Shown here: positions 1 through 7,942 of the stretch, piece by piece
How the letters are laid out: every line of letters starts with the position of its first letter
Numbering within the stretch: position 1 is the stretch's first letter
Source: Erythrobacter sp.
Lineage (GTDB): Bacteria; Pseudomonadota; Alphaproteobacteria; Sphingomonadales; Sphingomonadaceae
Direction of reading: 5' to 3'
Length of the DNA stretch: 64,000 nt
Assembly: GCF_011765465.1 (NCBI RefSeq)
Contig: NZ_CP050265.1
Span: 372,001-436,000, forward strand
The notes under the pieces: generated by a model
Database searches by the model: none
What the model was told of the DNA's origin: nothing
The model's input: only the letters and a program-made list of their open reading frames with translations
Made by a program: the position numbers and the translations under genes

Positions 1-138
1 AGGCGGAGGCGGCGGGGCTTCGGCGCGGCGGTCGGAGGAGGTGTCCCCGGTGCTCGCCATTTCGCCGCCCTGCTGCGCGGCGCAGCCCGCCAGCACCATG
101 GCGAGCGCAAGACCGCCGGTGATCCGCCAATGTCGCAT
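1..138 (-). CDS. Putative lipoprotein, N-terminal part only
   Basis: The frame opens at an ATG at 138 and runs off the left edge, giving 46 visible residues. The N-terminus is a lipoprotein signal: a short basic start (MRHWR), a hydrophobic stretch and the lipobox LAGC with the acylated cysteine at about residue 19. After it come a polar stretch and a run of prolines. The rest of the protein lies outside the window, so no function can be given. It should be exported and anchored in the envelope by a lipid. It points the same way as the flippase gene but is separated from it by about 110 bases. Confidence 0.7.
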   Translation of the reverse strand, partial: MRHWRITGGLALAMVLAGCAAQQGGEMASTGDTSSDRRAEAPPPPP

Positions 139-247
139 CCTGAATTCTCCCCGCTTGTGCATCCGCCCGCCATGAGGCCGCCGGGGCCGTGAATAACGAC
201 TGAACGTGCTGTAAGCGAGGTGAAATCTCCGCTCCAACCTGCTGGAA

Positions 248-1801
248 TCAGGCCGCTTCGCCTTCCTTGGGCGGGGTGACGTTGCGGCGGAAGAGCACCT
301 TGTCGTCCTCGTCGAAACCGCGCTTCCACACGACGAATCCATAGGTCGCGAGGATCGCCGGGATGCCGAAGACCAGTTCGATCCATTCGGGCAGGAGGGT
401 GAAGGCGAAGCCCACAACCACGGCAGGCGCCGCCGCATGAACCAGCGCCCAGCGCCAGTTCGACACCGGCGCCTTGAGCAGCGTCTTGAGCACCATCGCC
501 TTGACGAGGCTCGATGTCGCAAGCGCCAGCACCAGCGCGAGCGCCGCGCCCGCGGCCTTGAACCCCTCGTCGAGGCCGAGCGCGTTGCACGCCTCGATGA
601 AACCGATGGTCAGCGCGCCCTGCAGCGCGATCACGCCGATGGAAATGGCGAGGTTCCGCTTCCTCGCGATATAGACCAGCACGCTTTCCGAGACGACCGC
701 CATCGACGCGGCGACCTCGGCGGCGAGCAGCAGGGCGAGCGCGCCCGTACCCCCGACGATGGCCGGCCCGCCAAGGCCCATCACCGCCTCGCCCGGAATG
801 CCGAGCGCGAGCGCGATGCCCGCCTGCAGCGCGATGATCCAGAAGCCGACCTGCCGCACCTGCGCTGCGATCGCGGCGAAATTGCCGGTCTTCAGGTTCT
901 TGGTGATGACGGGCGAGAGGATCGGCTCGAAACTGGTCTTGAGCTTCTGCGGGAGGCTCGCGATCTGCTGGGCGAAGAAGTAGATGCCGACCGCCGCCGA
1001 GGAGGTGAACAGGCCGAGCAGGAAGACGTCGAGCAGCCGCGTGCCGCGCTCGATCACGTCGGCGCCGACCAGCGGCATCGCGCGGCTCGTCATCTTCGCG
1101 AGATAGCGCGGGCGCGGCCGCCAGCCTTTCGGCAGGCCGTAGGTGCGCAGGAAGGACCACAGGGCGGTCGCCAGCGCGGCATAGATCGAGGCGAGGAAGG
1201 CGAGTGCCAGCCCCGCTTCGCTGATCGCCGCGATGTAGAAGAAGCCGACCGCCGCGATCGAGCGCGTCCACGGCTCGACGATGGCGCGGGCGCGCACGGT
1301 GGTGGCGATGTCGTATTTATAGGCTTGCGCTGCAAGCAGGATCTCGGTCAGCGCGAAAGCGGGGATGCCTGCGATCATCCAGATGTCGAGATCGCTGTTC
1401 GTCCCGTTCGGGAACATCACCTCGGGAAACAGCAGCAGCACGCCGCAGATCGCCGCCGAGACGAGCAGCGAGGCGAACATCCCGTCGAACACGAGATTGA
1501 CCGCGCTCGTACCCTCCTCGTCCGCGCCTTCGGTCAGCCGCTGGGCGAGGCCGCGTTTCTCCCCCAGCGCGCAGATCAGCGCGACGATCTCGACGATGAC
1601 GAAGGCCGAGGCGAAGCGGCCCATGTCCTCGACCCCGTAGAGGCGGTAGCCGAGGAAGAGGAACGGGATGCCGCCCAGCGCGCGGATGACGAAGCCCAGC
1701 GTGTTGGTCCGCCCGCCCTTGGCGAGCGCCGCTATGTCGTCCGACCCCGAAACATCCGGCGTGGGGGAAGACGCGCGCTGGACGGGCGGCGTGTCGCTCA
1801 C
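248..1801 (-). CDS. Polysaccharide/oligosaccharide flippase-like membrane protein (MATE/Wzx type)
   Basis: The product is 517 residues with many hydrophobic segments throughout, like the 12-14 span Wzx/MurJ-type exporters of the MOP superfamily. A polar N-terminus of about 30 residues precedes the first span. Proteins of this type flip lipid-linked sugars across the inner membrane during capsule, O-antigen or exopolysaccharide synthesis; the substrate cannot be told from sequence. The start is a GTG (1801-1799) that overlaps the gpsA stop codon as GTGA, which implies translational coupling to gpsA. A longer frame continues upstream on the same strand, but that part is out of frame with real gpsA and is not coding. 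No glycosyltransferase genes are adjacent. Confidence 0.8.
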   Translation of the reverse strand: MSDTPPVQRASSPTPDVSGSDDIAALAKGGRTNTLGFVIRALGGIPFLFLGYRLYGVEDMGRFASAFVIVEIVALICALGEKRGLAQRLTEGADEEGTSAVNLVFDGMFASLLVSAAICGVLLLFPEVMFPNGTNSDLDIWMIAGIPAFALTEILLAAQAYKYDIATTVRARAIVEPWTRSIAAVGFFYIAAISEAGLALAFLASIYAALATALWSFLRTYGLPKGWRPRPRYLAKMTSRAMPLVGADVIERGTRLLDVFLLGLFTSSAAVGIYFFAQQIASLPQKLKTSFEPILSPVITKNLKTGNFAAIAAQVRQVGFWIIALQAGIALALGIPGEAVMGLGGPAIVGGTGALALLLAAEVAASMAVVSESVLVYIARKRNLAISIGVIALQGALTIGFIEACNALGLDEGFKAAGAALALVLALATSSLVKAMVLKTLLKAPVSNWRWALVHAAAPAVVVGFAFTLLPEWIELVFGIPAILATYGFVVWKRGFDEDDKVLFRRNVTPPKEGEAA

Positions 1802-2817
1802 GGCCTGCGTTCCTGTTCGGACCGGAGCGGCCGGGCGAGCAGGGCGGCGACGACCTCGCGCGGCGGCTCGCCTTCGAGGATGGCGTTGACGGCGGCGACG
1901 ATCGGCATGGCGATCCCGCGCTCTTCGGCCAGAGCGGCGAGGACGGGCGCGGTGAAGGCGCCTTCGGCGACCGTGGTGCGGTCGGCCATCAGGTCGGCGG
2001 CGCGCCCGCCTTCGCCCAGCGCCATGCCGAGCGAGAAATTGCGGCTGGAGGTGGAGGAACAGGTCAGCACGAGGTCGCCGAGGCCGCACAGGCCGGCAAG
2101 CGTTTCGGGCCGCGCGCCCAGCGCCTCGCCGAAGCGTAGCATTTCGGCATAGCCCCGCGCGATCAGCGCCGCGCGCGCGTTCTGGCCGAGCCCGAGCCCG
2201 TCGACCAGCCCGCAGGCAATGGCGAGGACGTTCTTGATCGCCCCGCCGATTTCCGCGCCGGTCACGTCGTCCGAGTAATAGGGCCGGAAGGTCGGGCGCG
2301 CGATCGCGGGCATCAGCCGCTCCCACTGCGCCTCGCCGCCCGAGCAGGCGAGCGTGATCGCGGTCGGCAGTCCGGCGGCGACCTCGTGCGCGAAGGTCGG
2401 GCCTGACAGGACCGCGATTTCGCTTGCCGGACAGGCTTCGCGCGCGACGTCGTTCATCAGGCGTCCGGTCCCCGCCTCGATGCCTTTCGAGCACAGGACA
2501 AGGTCGCGCGGCGCCTCGGCAAGCCCGGACAGCACCTTGCCCAGAACCTGCGCGGGCGTGACGGCGAGGACGATGTCGATGCCCGCGAGGTCGCCAAGTT
2601 CGCCCGTGGCGCGGATTGTCGGGGAAAGCTCCGCTCCTTTGAGAAACATCGGGTTGGCGTGCGTCTCGTTGATCGCCTCGACCACCTCGGCCTCGTAGGC
2701 CCACAGCAGCACCTCGCGCCCGTCGCTCGCGACCAGTTGGGCTAGCGCCGTGCCCCATGCGCCCGCACCGATGACGGCGATTTGGGCTCGCTCATCCTGA
2801 GCCTGTCCAAAGGTCAT
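1798..2817 (-). CDS. gpsA: NAD(P)-dependent glycerol-3-phosphate dehydrogenase
   Basis: GpsA reduces dihydroxyacetone phosphate to sn-glycerol-3-phosphate, the backbone precursor for phospholipids, in the cytoplasm. The product is 339 residues, the usual family length. A Rossmann nucleotide-binding motif GAGAWG lies at residues 17-22, and the C-terminal half carries the catalytic-lysine region [12 protein letters not shown] and the substrate-binding segment around NAR. The ATG at 2817 overlaps the tsaD stop codon (ATGA), and the end overlaps the flippase start (GTGA), so three genes form one tight transcription unit. A longer reading frame extends upstream inside tsaD but carries no family sequence. 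Confidence 0.95.
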   Translation of the reverse strand: MTFGQAQDERAQIAVIGAGAWGTALAQLVASDGREVLLWAYEAEVVEAINETHANPMFLKGAELSPTIRATGELGDLAGIDIVLAVTPAQVLGKVLSGLAEAPRDLVLCSKGIEAGTGRLMNDVAREACPASEIAVLSGPTFAHEVAAGLPTAITLACSGGEAQWERLMPAIARPTFRPYYSDDVTGAEIGGAIKNVLAIACGLVDGLGLGQNARAALIARGYAEMLRFGEALGARPETLAGLCGLGDLVLTCSSTSSRNFSLGMALGEGGRAADLMADRTTVAEGAFTAPVLAALAEERGIAMPIVAAVNAILEGEPPREVVAALLARPLRSEQERRP

Positions 2818-3893
2818 GCCTTCACTCCCGCGCCCCGCACCGCCTCGGCTTCCGGGTCGAGCGGCCAGCGCGGCCGCGCCTTGATATCGAGCGGGTCGCC
2901 CGCGCCCGCGTCGAGCGCCAGCCGCTCGCAGCCGGCCCAGGCGATCATCGCCGCGTTGTCGGTGCACAGCGCGAGCGGCGGGGCGACGAAGCGCATCGCA
3001 TGGCGCGCGGCGAGTTCCTCCAGCGCGGCGCGCACCGACCGGTTCGCCGCGACCCCGCCCGCCACGACCAGCGCGGGCAAAGGCCCGCTGCGGCCAAGCG
3101 AATGTTCGAGCCTGTCGGTCAGGCAGTCCACAGCCGCCTGCTGGAACGCGGCGGCGATGTCGGCGGGGGCGTGTTCGCCGCTTTCATGCGCGCGCAGCAC
3201 CGCGCTTTTCAGCCCGGCGAAGGAGAAATGCGGTTCTTTCGAGCCCGCGAGAGGGCGGGGCAGGCGCAGCTTCGACGCATCGCCCTCGCGCGCGAGCCGC
3301 TCCACAGCCGGGCCTCCGGGATAGCCCAGCCCGAGGATCTTCGCGGTCTTGTCGAAAGCCTCGCCCAGCGCATCGTCGATGGTGGTGGCAAGGCGGCGGT
3401 AGCGGCCCACGCCTTCGACCGCGAGGATCTGGCAATGCCCGCCCGAAACCAGCAGCAGGAGATAGGGGAAGGCGAGCCCCGCATCGGCCAGCCGCGGGGA
3501 CAGCGCGTGGCCTTCGAGGTGGTTCACCGCGAGCAACGGCTTATCCGCCGCCATGGCAAGCGCCTTGGCGCTGACGAGGCCGACCATCACCCCGCCGATC
3601 AGCCCCGGCCCGGCGGTCGCGGCGATGGCATCGACATCCTCCAGCGACATCCCCGCCTCGGCCAGCACATTGCCCACCATCGGAGCAACCCGGTCGGCAT
3701 GGGCGCGCGCGGCGATTTCGGGCACGACGCCGCCATAGGGCGCGTGCTCGGCCTCCTGGCTGGCGATCCGCTGGGCGAGGATCGTGCGGTCGGCGGCGAC
3801 CAGCGCCACGGCGGTTTCGTCGCAGCTCGATTCGATGCCCAATACGAGCGGGCGAGCGGGCGGGTGCGCCGGGATGGGGGAAGGGCGGGTCAT
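2814..3893 (-). CDS. tsaD: tRNA N6-adenosine threonylcarbamoyltransferase
   Basis: TsaD transfers the threonylcarbamoyl group to A37 of ANN-decoding tRNAs (t6A), working with TsaB and TsaE. The product is 359 residues, slightly longer than usual because of a proline-rich N-terminal extension. Visible family motifs are GIESSCDET near residue 20, the metal-binding histidines H125 and H129 in NHLEGH, the SGGH motif, and VAGGVAANR and TDNAAM in the C-terminal half. It is divergent from hemC, with 44 bases between the two starts, so both promoters must lie in or next to that short gap. It heads the tsaD-gpsA-flippase unit. Confidence 0.96.
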   Translation of the reverse strand: MTRPSPIPAHPPARPLVLGIESSCDETAVALVAADRTILAQRIASQEAEHAPYGGVVPEIAARAHADRVAPMVGNVLAEAGMSLEDVDAIAATAGPGLIGGVMVGLVSAKALAMAADKPLLAVNHLEGHALSPRLADAGLAFPYLLLLVSGGHCQILAVEGVGRYRRLATTIDDALGEAFDKTAKILGLGYPGGPAVERLAREGDASKLRLPRPLAGSKEPHFSFAGLKSAVLRAHESGEHAPADIAAAFQQAAVDCLTDRLEHSLGRSGPLPALVVAGGVAANRSVRAALEELAARHAMRFVAPPLALCTDNAAMIAWAGCERLALDAGAGDPLDIKARPRWPLDPEAEAVRGAGVKA

Positions 3894-3937
3894 GGCGCTT
3901 CCACTTAAGCCTTGTCGGGGCTAGAGCAAGCGCAGCC

Positions 3938-4891
3938 ATGAGCCATTCACCGCAAGACAGCGCCTCCGGCCCCTATCGCATCCGCCTCGGCACGCGCGAA
4001 TCCCCGCTTGCCATGGCGCAGGCCCACGAAACCCGCGCGCGCCTGTGCGCCGCCCACGGCTGGGACGAAAGCGAGGTCGAGATCGTCCCCGTCGTCGCGA
4101 GCGGCGACAAGGTGCTCGACCGCCCCTTGGCCGAAATCGGCGGCAAGGCGCTGTGGACGAAAGAGCTCGACGCATGGCTCGGCGAAGGGCGGATCGATGC
4201 GGCGGTCCATTCGGCCAAGGACGTCGAGACGATCCGGCCTTCCGAATTCCACTTCGCCGCCTTCCTGCCGCGCGCGGACCGGCGCGACTGCCTCGTCGGA
4301 GCCGACAGCATCGCCGCGATCCCGCAGGGCGCGGTGGTGGGGACCAGCGCCCCGCGCCGCGCCTCGCAGCTCCTCAATCTGCGCCCCGATTGCAAGGTCG
4401 TGACCTTTCGCGGCAATGTCGCAACGCGGCTAAGCAAGCTCGATGCGGGCGAGGCCGACGTGACCTTCCTCGCCGCCGCCGGGCTCGAGCGGCTGGGGCA
4501 AAGCGCGGTCGGCCATGCGCTCGAGACCGGCGAATGGATACCCGCCGCCTCGCAGGGGGTGATCGCGATCGAATGCCGCGCCGATGCGCCCGAAGTCACC
4601 GCGCTGCTCGCCGCGATCGACCACGCGCCGACGCGCGCCGAACTCGAGGCCGAACGCGCGCTGCTCGCCGCGCTGGGCGGAACCTGCCATTCGCCGGTCG
4701 CGGTGCTGTGCGAAGCGCAAGGCGACACGCTCGCCATGCGCGCCGCGCTGTTCAGCCCGGACGGAAGCGAGCGGGTCGAGGGCACGGCAAGCTTCGCGCC
4801 CGGCGATCACGGCCCGGTCGCCGCGCTCGCCGACGACCTGCTCGGCCGCGCGTCTCCCGCCATTACCGAGCATTTCCGAACCACCGCATGA
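3938..4891 (+). CDS. hemC: Porphobilinogen deaminase (hydroxymethylbilane synthase)
   Basis: HemC joins four porphobilinogen molecules into hydroxymethylbilane in heme synthesis, in the cytoplasm. The product is 317 residues. It starts with the family opening IRLGTRESPLA, has the catalytic aspartate in the segment IDAAVHSAKDV (D87), the GTSAPRR motif, and the cysteine that carries the dipyrromethane cofactor at C250 in GGTCHSPV. It is divergent from tsaD and overlaps hemD by four bases (ATGA), the common hemCD arrangement. Confidence 0.97.
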   Translation: MSHSPQDSASGPYRIRLGTRESPLAMAQAHETRARLCAAHGWDESEVEIVPVVASGDKVLDRPLAEIGGKALWTKELDAWLGEGRIDAAVHSAKDVETIRPSEFHFAAFLPRADRRDCLVGADSIAAIPQGAVVGTSAPRRASQLLNLRPDCKVVTFRGNVATRLSKLDAGEADVTFLAAAGLERLGQSAVGHALETGEWIPAASQGVIAIECRADAPEVTALLAAIDHAPTRAELEAERALLAALGGTCHSPVAVLCEAQGDTLAMRAALFSPDGSERVEGTASFAPGDHGPVAALADDLLGRASPAITEHFRTTA

Positions 4892-5565
4892 CGCGCCGCG
4901 TGATCGCCGTGCGGCCCGAACCGGGGCTGGCAGCGACGCTCGCACGGGCGCGAGAAATGGGGCTGGAGGCCGAGGGCGAGGCGCTGTTCGAAGTCCGCCC
5001 GCGCGACTGGACCGCGCCCGATCCCGGCGCAATCGACGCCCTGCTGGTCGGTAGCGCCAATGCCTTCGCGCACGGCGGGGAGCAGCTTGCCCGGTTTACG
5101 GACAAGCCCGTTCACGCGGTCGGTGAAAAGACCGCAGAGGCTGCACGCGCGGCGGGGTTCGCGGTCGCCTCGACCGGAGCGGGCGGCTTGCAGAACGTCC
5201 TCGATGCGCTTCCGCCGCCCGCCCGCCTGCTGCGCGTCGCGGGGGCGAAGCACGTCCCGCTCGATGCGCCGCAGGGAATCTCGATCGCCACCGTCATCGC
5301 CTATGAAAGCGCGCCCCTGCCGCTGTCTGAAAGCCTTGCCGCGAGCCTTGGCGAAGGCGCGCTTGTCCTGCTCCATTCGGGCGAGGCGGCGCGCCATTTC
5401 GCCTCCGAATGCCGCAGGCTCGGGGTCGATCGGGCCGCGCTCGACCTTGCCGCGCTCGCCCCGCGCGTGGCCGAGGCGGCGGGCGAGGGCTGGCGCGCCG
5501 TCCATGTCGCGCCCGAGCCTTCGGACGCAGCGCTCCTCGAAATGGCGCATGGTCTGGTGACATGA
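4888..5565 (+). CDS. hemD: Uroporphyrinogen-III synthase
   Basis: HemD cyclises and inverts ring D of hydroxymethylbilane to give uroporphyrinogen III. The family is poorly conserved; the assignment rests on the 225-residue length, the two-lobed pattern with the typical opening VIAVRPEPG, the segments VGSANAF and VGEKTAEAARAAGF, and position directly after hemC. The start ATG overlaps the hemC stop as ATGA. The gene is followed after about 95 bases by a membrane protein that often accompanies hemCD in related bacteria. Confidence 0.92.
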   Translation: MTRRVIAVRPEPGLAATLARAREMGLEAEGEALFEVRPRDWTAPDPGAIDALLVGSANAFAHGGEQLARFTDKPVHAVGEKTAEAARAAGFAVASTGAGGLQNVLDALPPPARLLRVAGAKHVPLDAPQGISIATVIAYESAPLPLSESLAASLGEGALVLLHSGEAARHFASECRRLGVDRAALDLAALAPRVAEAAGEGWRAVHVAPEPSDAALLEMAHGLVT

Positions 5566-5660
5566 CATTTGCGAATGACAGGTGCATAGCTTGCATCAAA
5601 CCTGCCCGGAGGCGCGATCCCGCGAAGGGACGCTGGCGCCGGGCGCAAGGAACGAAGTAG

Positions 5661-6614
5661 ATGGAATCGAAATACGGGAGCCGCCGCAAGACCTCGCCGA
5701 CCCGGAGCGTCCTCTGGGCGGGGCTGGCCGCTTTCATCCTCGGCGCGCTGCTGGCGGGCTATGTCGTGTGGTACAACATGGACGCCGCGCGCGAACGGCT
5801 CGCCGCGAGCCTGCCCGAAGCGGCCGCTTCGCCCGACAGTCCGCCTTCGCCTGCCGCCAGCCCGAGCGCGCTGCCGAGCGCGCCGCTTTCGCCCAGCCCG
5901 AGCCCGCTTGCCGAGGCGCTCGAAGGCGACGATGCCGAAAGCGCGGTCGAGGCGGTGACTCGCGTGGCCGAGCAACAGGGCGGGATCGAACAACGGATCG
6001 CTGCGGCCGAACAGCGCCTCACCCGGCTCGACCTGCAGGCACAGGCGGCGGCCGGGAATGCGGCGCGGGCCGAGGCGCTGCTGATCGCCTTCGCCACCCG
6101 CCGCCTGATCGAGCGCGGGGACGAACTCGGCTACCTTGCCGACCAGTTGCGGCTGCGCTTCGGCGACGAGCGGCCCAATGCGGTCAACACGATCATCACC
6201 TTCTCGCGCCGCGAACAGCCGATCCGGCTCGACACGCTGGTCGCCCGGCTGGATGGTCTGGGGCCGCAATTGCGCGAGAGCGAGGAAGGCCCGTCGTGGG
6301 AGCGGTTCAAGCGCGAATTGTCGCAGCTTTTCGTGATCCGGCGGGAAAGCACGCCGTCGCCGCAGCCCTCGCGGCGGCTCGAACGGGCGCGCTGGGCGCT
6401 CGAGCAGGGGCGGATCGACAGCGCGATCGAGGAAGTGCGCGGGATGCCGGGCGCGGCCGCCGCCGAGGCGTGGATCGAGGATGCCGAAAGGTATCGCGAC
6501 GTGATGATCGCGCTCGAAAACATCGAAAGCGCCGCCGTGCTCGACCAGCGCGGCCTGCGCGATCGCGAGGGCAACCTTGTCAACCAGCCGAGCCCGGTCG
6601 GCGGGGGCGAGTAG
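5661..6614 (+). CDS. Mitofilin/HemX-like inner-membrane protein of unknown function
   Basis: The product is 317 residues. A short basic N-terminus (ESKYGSRRKT) precedes one transmembrane helix at about residues 17-38. A proline/serine/alanine-rich linker (about 55-85) follows, then a long, mostly alpha-helical soluble region rich in Ala, Arg and Glu that should face the periplasm. Proteins of this layout downstream of hemCD in alphaproteobacteria are usually annotated as mitofilin-like (COG4223-type). In enterobacteria the comparable position holds hemX. No catalytic motif is visible. An AAGGA ribosome-binding site lies about ten bases before the ATG. Naming is by architecture and position, so function remains open. 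Confidence 0.75.
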   Translation: MESKYGSRRKTSPTRSVLWAGLAAFILGALLAGYVVWYNMDAARERLAASLPEAAASPDSPPSPAASPSALPSAPLSPSPSPLAEALEGDDAESAVEAVTRVAEQQGGIEQRIAAAEQRLTRLDLQAQAAAGNAARAEALLIAFATRRLIERGDELGYLADQLRLRFGDERPNAVNTIITFSRREQPIRLDTLVARLDGLGPQLRESEEGPSWERFKRELSQLFVIRRESTPSPQPSRRLERARWALEQGRIDSAIEEVRGMPGAAAAEAWIEDAERYRDVMIALENIESAAVLDQRGLRDREGNLVNQPSPVGGGE

Positions 6615-6617
6615 CTC

Positions 6618-7841
6618 TCAGGCGCGCAATAATTCGGGCAGATCGCCCGAGACGCCGCGCGCCTCGTCCATGAAGAAGGTCTTGAGCACGGGCGTGCGCT
6701 GGACCGCCGACATACCGAGCCGCCGCACCGCCGAGGCGGTCTTGCCGGGCACGCCGAACAGGCGGGTGAGCCCGTCGGTCGCGAGCGCCACCATGAAACT
6801 GTCGAGCCCGCGCCAGTTCTCGTAGCGCTTGAGCAGCTGCGGATCGCCCGGATCGAGGCCGATTTCGGCCCCATCGGCCAGCACCTCGACCAGCGCCCCG
6901 ACGTCGCGCAGGCCGAGATTGAGCCCCTGTCCCGCGATCGGGTGGATGCCATGCGCGGCATCGCCTACCAGCGCCAGCCGCTCGTCGGTGATCTTGGCCG
7001 TGTGGTGGAAGCCCAGCGGCCAGCTCGACCTTTGCCCGACCGACAGCACCTTGCCGAGCACGCCGCCCATGCGCTTTTCGACCTCGGCGAGGAAGGCGCG
7101 GTCGCCCAGCTTCATCACGCCCTTGCCGTCCTCTTCCGACACGGTCCACACCAGCGAGGAGCGGTGCGTCCCGTCCGCTTGCGTCTTCATCGGCAGCAGC
7201 GCGAAGGGGCCGGCGGGGTAGAAGATCTCCCACGCGACGTTGTCATGCGGCTTTTCGTGGGTGAGCCCGGCGATGATCGCGCGGTGGTGGTAGTCCCACT
7301 TGGCGATGGTGATGCCCGCAGCCTCGCGCGTGGGCGAGCCGCGCCCTTCGGCGGCGACCATCAGCCGGCCCTTGAGCTTGCGCCCGTCGGCGAGGCTCGC
7401 GGCGACGCCAAATTCGCTGCGCTCGCGCGTCGTCACCTCGGCCTTGGCGACCCAATTCACAAGCGGCTCGGCGGCGGCGGCTTCGAACAGGGCGAGGCGA
7501 AGGCGGCGGTTGGGGAACATCCGCCCCAGCGTGCCTTCGTGCGGTTCGGGCTGGAAATCGAGCCTTCCGGGCTTGTTCTGGTCGGTCACCGCGATGCTCG
7601 CGATGTCGCAGGCGAATTCCTCGAGCCCGTCTGCGATGCCGATATTGGCGAACAGGTGCCACGACGCGGTCGAGATCGCGGTCGCGCGGTCGTCGAAGCC
7701 CTCGGCGGTGAGTTCCGCCGGGTCGGCGCGGTCGACGACATGGCTCGAAAGCCCCTTCTTCGCCGCCGCGAGGGCGAGCGTCATGCCGACGAGCCCTCCG
7801 CCCAGGATCAGGAGGTCGCGGGTTTCGTCATCGGCGCTCAT
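6618..7841 (-). CDS. UbiH/UbiF-type FAD-dependent monooxygenase (ubiquinone hydroxylase)
   Basis: The product is about 407 residues, the usual size for UbiH/COQ6-family flavin hydroxylases, which hydroxylate the aromatic ring of ubiquinone precursors at the inner membrane. The N-terminal FAD site reads GGGLVGMTLALAAAKKG, and the second FAD motif GDAAHGIHPIAGQGLNLG is intact in the C-terminal half. I chose the ATG at 7841 because AGGTGA sits seven bases upstream; an in-frame ATG at 7859 would add six residues. Which carbon it hydroxylates (UbiH, UbiI or UbiF role) cannot be told. It ends three bases after the stop of the convergent mitofilin-like gene and is divergent from the DsbD-like gene. 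Confidence 0.9.
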   Translation of the reverse strand: MSADDETRDLLILGGGLVGMTLALAAAKKGLSSHVVDRADPAELTAEGFDDRATAISTASWHLFANIGIADGLEEFACDIASIAVTDQNKPGRLDFQPEPHEGTLGRMFPNRRLRLALFEAAAAEPLVNWVAKAEVTTRERSEFGVAASLADGRKLKGRLMVAAEGRGSPTREAAGITIAKWDYHHRAIIAGLTHEKPHDNVAWEIFYPAGPFALLPMKTQADGTHRSSLVWTVSEEDGKGVMKLGDRAFLAEVEKRMGGVLGKVLSVGQRSSWPLGFHHTAKITDERLALVGDAAHGIHPIAGQGLNLGLRDVGALVEVLADGAEIGLDPGDPQLLKRYENWRGLDSFMVALATDGLTRLFGVPGKTASAVRRLGMSAVQRTPVLKTFFMDEARGVSGDLPELLRA

Positions 7842-7942
7842 CGTCTCGTCACCTGCCATCGGGTTTGTGTTTGGCGGGCACGCATCCTATCTCGCCCGCA
7901 CTGACCCCGGCATCTAGGGGTTTCAGGCGTATAGAGGCAAGA

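Noticed and set aside
437..2152. Long plus-strand open frame opposite the flippase and gpsA
   Set aside because: Arg/Asp/Gln-rich low-quality sequence, antisense to two clear genes. A shadow caused by high GC at third codon positions.
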